NCBI GenBank assembly: GCA_964019425.1
Contig: OZ025859.1
Location: 124,001 to 188,000 of the forward strand
Length of the DNA stretch: 64,000 nt
From: Flectonema sp. DT1601
Lineage: Eukaryota; Euglenozoa; Diplonemea; Diplonemida; Diplonemidae
Direction of reading: 5' to 3'
In this document: positions 10,906 to 20,953 of the stretch, piece by piece
Layout: each line of letters starts with the position of its first letter
Numbering within the stretch: the stretch's first letter is position 1
Notes under the pieces: generated by a model
The model's input: only the letters and a program-made list of their open reading frames with translations
Told to the model about the DNA's origin: nothing
The model's database searches: none
Program-made: the position numbers and the translations under genes

Positions 10906-13900
10906 TTAGAACTCGAACACCTCAGCGTGGAAGTCAAATCCCTTGGCGTAAGCAGCCTCTTCGACCGCACGCACCATAGGAGCAGGTCCACAGGCGAACA
11001 CCGCGGTCTTGGAACCGCATCCATCGAAGATGCCCGCGTAGTCTGGTCTTCCGGACAACACAGGAAGTGAGTACGTTGGATCCTCGCTGTCCGGAAGCAT
11101 CACGTCCACGAACTTCGCAGCGTCGTCCGCAGTGTTGTGGAGGGTCAGGGTCACGCTGTCGTCGGCCTTCGCGTGGCAGTTCGCCAATTCCGGTCCGAAG
11201 CACTCGAACGCATCCGCTCCACGTCCCGACCACACCAACTCCACCTGCACCGCACCGTCCGGAGTCGTCTTCCTGCGAACAGCCTTCTCCAGAAGCGACA
11301 ACGCAGGGGTGATTCCGACTCCTCCCGTGCACATCACAATCTTGTCGTATCCCACCAGCTTCGACAACCTCGGCAGAGCTGAGTTTCCGAACGGACCCTG
11401 CACAACGATCTTCTCTCCCGACAAGTCCTTGTTCGCCACAGCCGCAGTCCAGCTGTCTGGCCCGTTCGCCTTCATGTGGATGCTGAAAGTCGTCATTCCG
11501 TTCTTCGTCGCTCCCCTGCTGCTGATCGAGAACGGATGCCACTCCAGGCTGCTGATCGATGGGATCTTCACCAGAACGTACTGCGTAGGCTCAAACGAGA
11601 AGCTCTTCATCGAGATCGTCAGCTTCGTGATTCCTCCCTTCCTTGGCTCGTGTTCCTTGATCGTCGCAGTTCCCACGCATCCCGCGTGGATGTGTCTCGA
11701 CATCAAGTCCACCGCGTACAGAATCACAGGAATTCCGCAGTAGATCATCAAACTCGGGTAATGGATCCACGCCATCACGTAAACCACGATGTACATCAAG
11801 TGAGACAACACGAACACATTCCAGTAGTTACGTCTGATGTAAGGAAGCGCTCCCAAGCACACAATCGTCAAAGCACACCAAGAGATGAAACCAGCCGCAG
11901 GAGGTCCGTGAGGGTATCCAATCTCCCATCTGAACATTCTCTCAAACGACAACCTCGCCGCCTCGTTCGCGTTCTCCGGGTTGATGTAAGTCTGAGTCCT
12001 GTACACAGGAGTTCCCTGACGGTAGTATCTCATGTGGTCCGCGAACATACCGATGAAATGGCACACCGTCAACACCCAAATCCATCCTCCGATTCTGCGA
12101 TGGAAAGCCAACGCTCTCTCGAATGGAATTCCGATGCACCACAACAACACCGAGTGTCTCGAAACAGGGAACAGCTGCAACACCAAAAGACCAGCCACCA
12201 CTCCTCCAATTCCACGGCTCGTCTTTCCAACCAAGTTGTTGATCGTCGCGTGGTTCCACACGTAGAAGAAGCACAACAAGCACCATCCAATGATCCACAA
12301 GTTCATCATCAAAGTCCCCCAGTAGAATCGGAGTTGCAGAGGAAGGTACTGGTCCACCATCTCGAGCATCGGAGACAGAGGTCCGTTCAGAGGCTTCTGG
12401 TACTTGTTCTTCATCAGGAACCCAATCAATGCCATCAAGAACAACAAGATCACCCAGCACATGATCAGGTACGTGATCACGTCTCCGTTGTTACCACGCC
12501 ACTCGAAGTACACCATTCCTCCGAGGTTGTGCTTGTCTCCTCTGATCAATCGAGTCCACACGAAGTATGGCTGTCTGTATCCAGTGCATCCGTCCTCAAT
12601 GCAACCCTGTCCGTCGATCACTCCTCTCTTCGGTTCCCATCTGGTTGGGGTTGATGGTGTTCCGTCTCCTCCATCAGCAGTTCCACCGTCAGCAGTGGTG
12701 GTACCATCAGTACCTCCGTCCGCCTGAAGCACATTTACAGCTCTGCTGTTCGTGTTCAAAGTCAACACAGCAGGGTTCTTCGTCACAGTCAGCCCTCCCA
12801 CGGTAGTCGCCGACCACTGTTGCACCGACTGGGTCGCAGCCGCGTTCACCGAAGTCTTCGTCATCGAAGTGATCGTCACCTCGACCCTCATCGTCGCAGT
12901 TGCGAGGACAGAAGCTCTGGCACCGTCAGCATCACCACCTGTGCCACCGTCGGTATCACCACCGTCACCAGTTGTTGTTGTTGGTGCTGGTGCTGGAGTG
13001 ATTCCACGCTTGGTATCGATCTCAGCCTTCAACTTGCACTCGGTCAGTGTGTTGTCCGCCTGCACGTTGCAGATTCTAGTCACGTGGGTTCCGGTTTCAG
13101 TGATCGAGTTCGCCTTCGTGTATTTGTTAGTCCCGCCACCGTCAGCGCCACCATCTGCTCCATCAGCACCATCAGCGGTACCGTCAGCACCATCAGCAAC
13201 AGCAACTGCACGGTGAGCGGTAGCTGCTACAGCCCTGTTTTTGTGTTTAATTTGGTTTTTTTGTTTGATTCCTAAACCCATCCATGGAAACATGCTTACT
13301 TGGCGATCAACAGAATTGAAATAAACAAAACAACAAAATAAATAATTTGAATAAAGATCCATACCTTGCCTTCACCTCAGCCTCAATTGCGGTCAAAGAC
13401 GTGAGAAGCTGTGGAGAATTCCAGAACGTAGCGAGCTCAGTTGGGATCTGCACCTCCATAAACACGACTGAAGTTGGAGCTCCCTCAGCAGGGGCAGCGA
13501 CAACACGAGGACGGCCTGCAGCGATGATCCTCCTCCCGGAGAACGTGATGGTTTGCCACTGCCCGTCGATCACTGCCGCAGCACGTTCCGCTCCTTCGCG
13601 AGCACCGGCAACCGATGTCGACTCGAAGTCAATTCTGACAACCAAATCACCAGCAGCAAGGGTGCTTGCGGCACGGCCATCACCATCAGTACCGTCAGTT
13701 CCTCCGTCAGCTGTGGTTGTTGGGGCGGCTGTGGTTGTGGTGGTGATTCCAGTGAGCGTCAAGATTGCAGCTCTCTCGGTACAAATCAAAGGAACTGAAC
13801 CAGAGTTGCAAAGCTGCATCACCTGAGTAGTTGTTGTCTTTGCAGCAGTTGTCGTGCCACCGTCTCCACCGTCGGCGGTACCACCATCGGCGGTTGTGGT

Positions 13901-14200
13901 TCCGTCAGCGGTGGTCCCGTCGCCTCCGTCCTGCAACACTTCAACACGACGTGTCGTTGGCTTTGACGCGTCACCGAACGCCTTTTCAACATCGGTGACC
14001 ACATTCTTCATCAGATTAGTAGGGTCCGCTAGTACACTGGCGTAAGTGACATCCAATACCATCTGTACAGTCGCAGTGTACTTCTTCGTAGCAGCAGTGC
14101 CGTCACCGTCATTGCTGCTGTACTCAACTTGAGCAACTCCAGCGATGAAGAACCCGAACCAGAAGACTAAAAGGGCAATCCCAGTTAGTAGTTTCAACAT
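10906..14200 (-). CDS. Copy 3: long ferric reductase/NADPH oxidase-like protein (1054 aa)
   Basis: Exon 1 is 14200-13365, the intron 13364-13235 (130 bp), exon 2 13234-10906, stop TAA. It is the shortest complete long copy, because the linker before the membrane domain has one TTTADGG block where copies 2, 4 and 5 have two, and the linker near residue 110 is also shorter. The intron end reads CAG|GGC, giving Ala in place of the Ser seen after the junction in copy 2. Residue set: TGYR, YRTQ, and Ser in FISWCAL. The 3' flank (GTGTGGCATAC before the stop) is shared with copies 4 and 5, not with copy 2. All haem, FAD and NADPH motifs are intact. Confidence 0.9.
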
Positions 14201-14502
14201 TTTGTTACTTTTTTATGTAGTTCGTATAAGGCCCGAAGAAATAGATTCTTTGGTTTTGTTGTTAAGAAAACTGATGGAAGGAAACATAATAATAATAAAA
14301 TACGCTTGCTGCGAGTTTTATTTTGGATCGTATGCGATGTCCTATTTAAATCAATGCTGTAAGCTTTAAATAATAGGAGAGATAGATAAGCATGACCAAT
14401 GCATTGCATGCTGTGCATCGCTGCTACGAAGCAAAAGCAACGTAATTTGACTCAATCTTGTTATGGTTGTTTGATTAGAAGTTGTTGTTTTTTTAAATTT
14501 AA

Positions 14503-16215
14503 CCCTTTAAGCCCTGAGGGCCACTATAGTGGCCTTTCGCGTTTTTTTTTTTTTTGACAAAGGGGAAAAATGTACCTTGTAAGTACAAGGGTGGAGCCAG
14601 AGCCCAAAAACGACAAATTTTATGTGGGATCGTGCTGCAAATATCACCAGCTTTTTCTGAGAAAAGTTCATTTTTTTTTTTCTGAACTGGGAACAGTCTT
14701 AGCCAGGTTGCCCATGACTATCCCATGTTTTCAGCCAAAAATTAAAATCCCTAAAACTATTTCCATCGAAAATGATTCAGTAGGGTCACCTATCCCAGAT
14801 TTGGGTGCTCCTGAGTCTTCTTCGAGCGATGAAGAGAGTACAATAGAGCCAAGCATTTCCCCTCTGAAATGGAGCAAGAAAATCACCAAGGTAAAACGAC
14901 ACACGTTTCGGCGGTCCTTGCAGAACATGTCAGACCTGAAATTGATGAAGGAACTGCAGAAATTTGAACTTGTGTTCACCCCAAAGGTGATGAGATGATT
15001 TCGCACTGCAGCAACAACTAGGCACTCAATCTTAACGTAGCTGAACTCCAACTCTCTTTAGGACTCAATATCCTCGTGGGTCTCTGTGATAAACCAAATA
15101 TCTCAGATTACAGGAACGGTACATCAGACCCAGCGTACACACCCCACTTCGCTTCCTGAGATCGGTTCATCTAAATTCGAACCAATCTAAAGTTTTACAC
15201 TGTCACCAACCCCGTACCTACTAACAAGCTCTACAAATCCGCAGCTTTTGGGAAACAATAGTTCCCAAATGGTCCGAGATTAATAAGGCGGAGGCGCAGG
15301 GACGGGTGGAGAAGTTCTCTGCCTCGTACTTTCAGTCCTAGCACAATGTGCATCACATAAATTCAGGGACAATCCAAAAGAAGTACATGTCTTCAGCACA
15401 TTGCCTCTTGAGGAGAATTATGAGACAGCCACATGATGGACTAAAATAAGGAAATCTATCAAAAAGTGACAATCGACTTACCGGTACAGATCCATCAGTA
15501 CAACAAACTGATGGGTGGTGTTGACCTCGTAGACGGTATCAGGGGGAAGGCAAGAAGAACTCTGATGACAAAACGCTGGACCCTGAAAGTCTTTCACTAC
15601 TTGTTAGAGATTTCTATCTTCAATGTTTTCACCCTCCAAAAGAAGTCTGAAAAAGACGTCGGGACATATGCTCAGTTCAAAAAGAGGCCATGTTCTCAAC
15701 TTATTGATCACGGAACACACCAAACTCACACAAAATGTCACTACCTACGAAAATTCGGTATTTTTGGGGACTGCAGTTCACGGATTTGTTCTCAAAAAAA
15801 GTAAGGTCATCGATTTCCCGTTTAAAATGTGAGGTTTTCTTACGCATTGATCCCTGCTTCGAACAATATCACGAAAATATTGACAAGTATTCAGCCCCTG
15901 TTTGCAACAACCATACCTTTGCTACACACAATCATATCCCACCGAAAAACATGAAACGGAAGCACTCTACTCCTACAACATTGCTAAAATCAAAGCGAAC
16001 CCAGGGGTCCTAAGCAACAGTGTTTTTTTAGGCTGTTGTTGCATTTTCTCAAGTTATTTTGGCCCCCTTGCGGGCTGACCTCAGTTTTTTTTCAATGCGC
16101 GGGGGGGTGTCTTTCACCCTGTAATTTTTTTGTATTTTTCCCCACACCCCTTTTCTCCTTTGTCAATTTTTTCGATTTTTCTCAAAAACAGGGTTTTTTG
16201 CCTCTTATTAAAGGG
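14503..16215 (+). mobile_element. piggyBac-family DNA transposon, decayed (1.7 kb)
   Basis: It is flanked by TTAA on both sides (14499-14502 and 16216-16219), with ends CCCTTTAA and TTAAAGGG, as piggyBac requires. Just inside the left end is GCCACTATAGTGGC, a perfect 14-base palindrome. The element is shorter than the usual 2.3-2.5 kb and its transposase is broken (see 14570-16013), so it is dead but may have been mobilised in trans. The right end sits against a run of A. Confidence 0.9.
14570..16013 (+). pseudogene. piggyBac transposase remnant
   Basis: Pieces in order. 14570-14998 encodes an acidic, Ser-rich N-terminal part (ESSSSDEEST). About 15050-15250 reads like the start of the DDE domain (LGLNILVG...KPNISDYRN...DPAYTPHF) with stops. 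15466-15804 keeps the diagnostic stretch QYNKLMGGVDLVDGIR followed by KRWTLKVFHYLLE. About 15770-15890 holds a worn Cys-rich C-terminus (LKCEVFLRIDPCFEQYH). The region that should carry the first two catalytic Asp residues is largely lost between about 15250 and 15465. It is interrupted by stops and shifts in at least three places, so no transposase is made. Confidence 0.85.
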
Positions 16216-16485
16216 TTAAAAAAAAAAAAAAAAAAAAAAATTGATATCAATAATCAAAAACAAGAGAAGGCTCTGATTAAAAAGAAATTGATCAAGAAAG
16301 TGATGAAGGTGAAGTTAACTCTGGGGGGTTGAATGTTTGAATTTTGTAAAATACAACTGTTTTGTATCGCGTAACATAGCGATGGTTTAACATCTGTTAA
16401 GGATACAGTGACTATGGTGCAGTTAACTCTGGGGGTGCTTGATGGCGGTAGAGTACCCAAGTGGGTGTGATGAAGCCGAGCGAAT

Positions 16486-16775
16486 AGTTAGTTAGTATCA
16501 TTAATTTTAGAACAGAAAAGTGAGAATAAGAAAAGTATTCATTTCTGCAGTTTCCTAACATCAAAGGGTAATAGAATATGTAGTTTCAGGAGCCTTAATC
16601 TTATACTACTTGTCCCTTTTTAGTTAGTATCATTAATTTTAGAACAGAAAAGTGAGAATAAGAAAAGTAGAGATCAATAAAAGAAAAGTATTCATTTCTG
16701 CAGTTTCCTAACATCAGAGGGTAATAGAATATGTAGTTTCAGGCCTTAATCTTATACTACTTGTCCCTTTTTAGG
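16486..16775. repeat. Tandem duplication of a roughly 135-base unit
   Basis: The segment beginning TAGTTAGTATCATTAATTTT at about 16486 is repeated from about 16619, through GTAATAGAATATGTAGTTTC and ACTACTTGTCCCTTTTTAG. The second copy has a small insert (GAGATCAATAAAAG) and lacks a few bases near the end. No coding sense is seen. Confidence 0.8.
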
Positions 16776-16840
16776 CCTTCATCAGTAAGTTCTAAGGGAC
16801 TTCATTCTATGTTGAAGTTGTTATCGTTCAAAGATAAGTT

Positions 16841-16965
16841 AGTTAGTTAGTTATCAAGTCCATCAGACCACCGAGTATCGGTTAGGTAGACACTCAAAGA
16901 GTACCGGGTGGCTCTTCTGAGGGTCCCCAATACTGCGGTAGGTAGGAAGAACCTGATCCCGAGGG
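16841..16965. repeat. Dispersed repeat, copy a (partner at 59791-59910)
   Basis: It begins in AGTTAGTTAG and continues through ACCGAGTATCGGTTAG, GGGTCCCCAATACT and GAACCTGATCCC. The order and spacing match 59791-59910, with several substitutions. The family is unknown; a SINE or a retroelement terminus is possible, but I could not find a convincing tRNA-like box pair. Confidence 0.6.
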
Positions 16966-17092
16966 GGGATTATTTTGTTAGTATCAGCACAGGGCATACT
17001 AGATCAGGAGATCCGGAAACACTTTGCTTCCACCTTGTCCGGTATACTAGCAGGAAACCACGCAATTAAGTAAACAAACAAAAAAAAATATA

Positions 17093-17871
17093 TCAGTCAT
17101 TCCTTTTTTTTGCGAACAAAAAACACCTTTTTCTCACCGCCTGAGCAAGGTTACACGATATGTTACTTTTGCTCGATTTTTTATTTTTTGGAATCGGGGA
17201 GGGTGCGATCTGTAAAATTAGGCATAGGGATATACTTTTAAACATGGTAAGTGCTGCTAAAAAGAGATAAACGTCTCTTTGCAAAATTTCCTTGGTACTA
17301 CTCAATGATAAATATTAATCCCAGACCTGGAATGGAAAGATCGAGAAAATCTGAGTAAAAAACACCCCTAATTTTTTTTTTTTTACTATTTTTTCCCCCT
17401 TCTCCCGCACTCAAGAGATATGCACCTTTTTACTAACAAATCAACCCTAGTAGCAATTATGTAAGGAAAATGTTGCATCTGTGGTGGTGATAATGATCAT
17501 TAAGTATCAAAGTAGGTCCAAAAAGACAGGTAGTAACAATCTGCCTCACCGGCACATGCTTAGTACTCTTTAATATATTTTTGCTCGATTATTTTTTCTC
17601 TGGATCCCGCTGGGCCAGCAGTGTAAAATTAGACCCTTCGATTAATTTTTAGTTTTGGTACTTGTCCACGGCTGAGCTGATTTAGTAAACCACAAAATCT
17701 CTTTTCTCAATTCGGGAGACAAGTATGTGATGCCAACCTCCCGATTTCGGACGGAAATGAACCCAACGATGCAGCGCATTAAAATGCCGCTTCGATCGAA
17801 ATTTTTACAATTTTTTTTTGAAATTTTTTTTCAGTGTCCAGAATTTGTTCGCAAAAAAAAGGAATGACTGA
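17093..17871 (-). mobile_element. Short TIR DNA transposon, 779 bp, inverted member of a pair
   Basis: Same family as 9653-10430, in the opposite orientation, with full TIRs (TCAGTCATTCC...GGAATGACTGA). It retains the junction TTAATGATCATTATCACCAC in its middle (read on its own strand), an internal deletion form identical to its partner at 17880. Confidence 0.8.
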
Positions 17872-17879
17872 TATATATA

Positions 17880-18660
17880 TCAGTCATTCCTTTTTTTTGC
17901 GAACAAATTCTGGACACTGAAAAAAAATTTCAAAAAGAAATTGTAAAAATTTCGATCGAAGTGGCATTTTAATGCGCTGCATCGTTGGGTTCATTTCCGT
18001 CCGAAATCGGGAGGTTGGCATCACATACTTGTCTCCCGAATTGAGAAAAGAGATTTTGTGGTTTACTAAATCAGCTCAGCCGTGGACAAGTACCAAAACT
18101 AAAAATTAATCGAAGGGTCTAATTTTACACTGCTGGTCCAGCGGGATCCAGAGAAAAAATAATCGAGCAAAAATATATTAAAGAGTACTAAGCATGTGCC
18201 GGTGAGGCAGATTGTTACTACCTGTCTTTTTGGACCTACTTTGATACTTAATGATCATTATCACCACCACAGATGCAACATTTTCCTTACATAATTGCTA
18301 CTAGGGTTGATTTGTTAGTAAAAAGGTGCATATCTCTTGAGTGCGGGAGAAGGGAAAAAAAAATAGTAAAAAAAAAAAAATTTAGGGGTGTTTTTTACTC
18401 AGATTTTCTCGATCTTTCCATTCCAGGTCTGAGATTAATATTTATCATTGAGTAGTACCAAGGAAATCTTGCGAAGAGACGTTTATCTCTTTTTAGCAGC
18501 ACTTACCATGTTTAAAAGTATATCCCTATGCCTAATTTTACAGATCGCACCCTCCCCGATTCCAAAAAATAAAAAATCGAGCAAAAGTAACATATCGTTT
18601 AAACTTGCTCAGGCGGTGAGAAAATGGTGTTTTTTGTTCGCAAAAAAAAAGAATGACTGA
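17880..18660 (+). mobile_element. Short TIR DNA transposon, 781 bp, direct member of a pair
   Basis: It begins only 8 bases (TATATATA) after the element at 17093-17871 and is its near-perfect mirror, so 17093-18660 forms a giant inverted repeat of about 1.57 kb. It ends GAATGACTGA followed by TATATAG. No transposase of its own is seen. Confidence 0.8.
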
Positions 18661-18670
18661 TATATAGAAT

Positions 18671-18893
18671 ATCTTAAGTCAGAACTGGTAGACTACAATA
18701 ATATAATTGTAAGCAGTCATAACGAGAACTGTATTTATTTATTTACGAAGACTACCTAAACCCACCGTCCACGCGAGCAGACAGCGTTAGAGACGGCTGA
18801 TAACGCCAATTTTCGTCAAAGTATCATAAATTATCTTAAATCAGAACTGGTAGACTACAATAATATAAATTGTAAGCAGTCATAACGAGAACT
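18671..18893. repeat. Two copies of a roughly 61-base direct repeat
   Basis: ATCTTAAGTCAGAACTGGTAG... at 18671-18730 recurs at 18833-18893, and a third copy lies at 25342-25402 in spacer 4. Each contains GACTACAATAATATAA and ends CATAACGAGAACT. The second and third copies continue into the same downstream spacer DNA, so the first copy with its 100-base follower (18731-18832) looks like an added unit. Confidence 0.75.
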
Positions 18894-19138
18894 TTATCGT
18901 GTATTATAAAAATTTAATCACAGTAAGTTTAATTTGTATTCTCATTTCATGTGCTTTTGGAAGTTTTCAATCTTATTCCTGCTTGCCTCCCACGATGTGA
19001 TGCCGATGTCATGTTGTTTAAATCCTGTTTTATACAAAAAAAAAAGAATGCAGTGATATTTTTTTTTAAAAAAATCAAAAAATATATGTCAAAACAGAGA
19101 ATTCAACAATATAATTAATAAAATCTGATGAGAGGTAA

Positions 19139-19171
<33 letters not shown>

Positions 19172-19634
19172 ATCTTCGATTTTTACAAAGGTCATTTAAA
19201 AGAAATATAAAAAAAAAAAAAAAATCATTCGACAAAACCTAACATTCAAGTCTACTGTAACTGCGTTTTATTCACAAACACAGTATGTGTCGCTGACTTT
19301 ATTCAAGTATTCATCAATGAAAAAAAAAAAAAAAAAAACAACAACCAAAGAACACGCTTGAACAGAATTCCAATCGCATATCGCTAAAAAAAAAACAATT
19401 TTGACAAACATAAAACAAAACACAAAAAAATCATTATAAAAAAACAATGTGATTGATGTTTTTGCTTTGCTCCCTAAAAAAACCCTTCAACTGTTAACAA
19501 GTCAATGAAGATGGGTAATTTTCTGTTCTGCCAATATTCTTTTATATATGCATGCGATAATAGTTAAATGAAAAAAATAAAAAACAGGAGCTAAGAGGCA
19601 TCCTTAATTCAGATTCAAAAAAAAAATATATATA

Positions 19635-20481
19635 TCAGTCATTCCTTTTTTTTGTTAATGAAAACACTTGTACAACACTTTCTTTATATGAAGTCACAAC
19701 TTATGATGAATTATGAGCTATCTGAGCCACATGAAGTGATATCATCATCATCATCATCATCATCATCATAGCTAGTGCTGATGGAAGACTTCTCATACTC
19801 GGAAGAAGTGCTGTCTGACTCCTCAGTAGTGCTATCTGACCCCTCGGAGGTACTACTTGGCGGGTGAGATTTGACTATTTTATACCCAACAGATCCCTGT
19901 ATTGTATGGTTCTGATGCCTCGGACATCCACCATTCGGTGATATCCTGAGTGAGGCTCCGGTTTCCTGATTTACACGAGGGTGTAGTTGGTGATGGTGAC
20001 ACGTGACTCAGAAGCAACATTCTCAGCACGTCGAACCAATCTTTTGACAACTACTTCAGGGAAGCTTCCAACAAGTGGGCCATTATCACCACCACAGATG
20101 CAACATTTTCCTTACATAATTGCTACTAGGGTTGATTTGTTAGTAAAAAGGTGCATATCTCTTGAGTGCGGGAGAAGGAAAAAAAAATAGTAAAAAGAAA
20201 AAATTAGGGGTGTTTTTTACTCAGATTTTCTCGATCTTTCCATTCCAGGTCTGGGATTAATATTTATCATTGAGTAGTACCAAGGAAATCTTGCAAAGAG
20301 ACGTTTATCTCTTTTTAGCAGCACTTACCATGTTTAAAAGTATATCCCTATGCCTAATTTTACAGATCGCACCCTCCCCGATTCCAAAAAATAAAAAATC
20401 GAGCAAAAGCAACATATCGTTTAAACTTGCTCAGGCGGTGAGAAAATGGTGTTTTTGTTCGCAAAAAAAAGGAATGACCGA
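19635..20481 (+). mobile_element. TIR DNA transposon with a different interior, 847 bp
   Basis: The left terminus TCAGTCATTCC is followed almost at once by internal DNA (TTAATGAAAACACTTG...), so most of the left arm is deleted. The right half from about 20085 (ATTATCACCACCACAG) is the same as in the other members. It carries about 400 bases (19665-20085) absent from them, which I take to be a surviving part of a longer parent element. It sits at the same spacer site as 3958-4016 and 9653-10430. Confidence 0.7.
19711..20001 (-). pseudogene. Possible C-terminal piece of the parent element's protein
   Basis: On the minus strand, an open stretch of about 97 codons ends at TAA (19711-19713). Its last part is Ser/Thr/Glu/Asp-rich with a run of about nine Asp, encoded by a (GAT)n tract near 19740-19770, and a final GSDSS. 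Acidic tails like this occur in some transposase proteins, but no catalytic motif is in view and the start is missing. Calling it a transposase end is a guess. Confidence 0.3.
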
Positions 20482-20953
20482 TATTTCGCTCCTAAACAGA
20501 ACAAATTGCTTTAGGAAATCAAAACAAAAATAGTTACTTAAATTACACAAAAACGGTTTATCTTATATTGGATATTAAAAATTTCAAAAAAAAAAAAAAA
20601 AAAACTTTTTTTTTTTTTTTTTTTTTAATTTCACTTTCCAAATGTTATATTCCTTTAGAACATCTTAAACCGGATTTAAAAAAATAAGTAAACCAAAAGA
20701 AAAAAAAGAAATCGAGAGGAAAAAACTATACTATTCTTAATAATTTGAGTTGTGAGCCCCGTGAAAAAGAATTCCTTAAATACAAAAAACATAATTTATT
20801 TCCATTTCACGATTTTAAAAAAAAGAGCTACACACGGAGGACAGTGAATAAATTGGTATCAAACAATAAAGGCATAAAGTGCCATAAAAAATTAGAAATG
20901 TTAAATATAATTCAAATCAGCTTACAACTTGAGATAGAAATAGTGTGGCATAC

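Larger units (their letters stand above)
14201..20953. other. Spacer 3 (between copies 3 and 4), 6.8 kb, loaded with mobile DNA
   Basis: The ends (14201-14498, 18950-19634 and 20482-20953) match the backbone of spacers 1, 2 and 4. Into this backbone went a piggyBac element (14503-16215), a segment with local duplications (16240-17090), two inverted TIR elements (17093-18660), and a third TIR element at the usual site (19635-20481). TTGATATCAATAATCAAA after the piggyBac end (about 16242) recurs at 25177 in spacer 4. GTTAACTCTGGGGG occurs twice, near 16315 and 16428. Confidence 0.7.
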
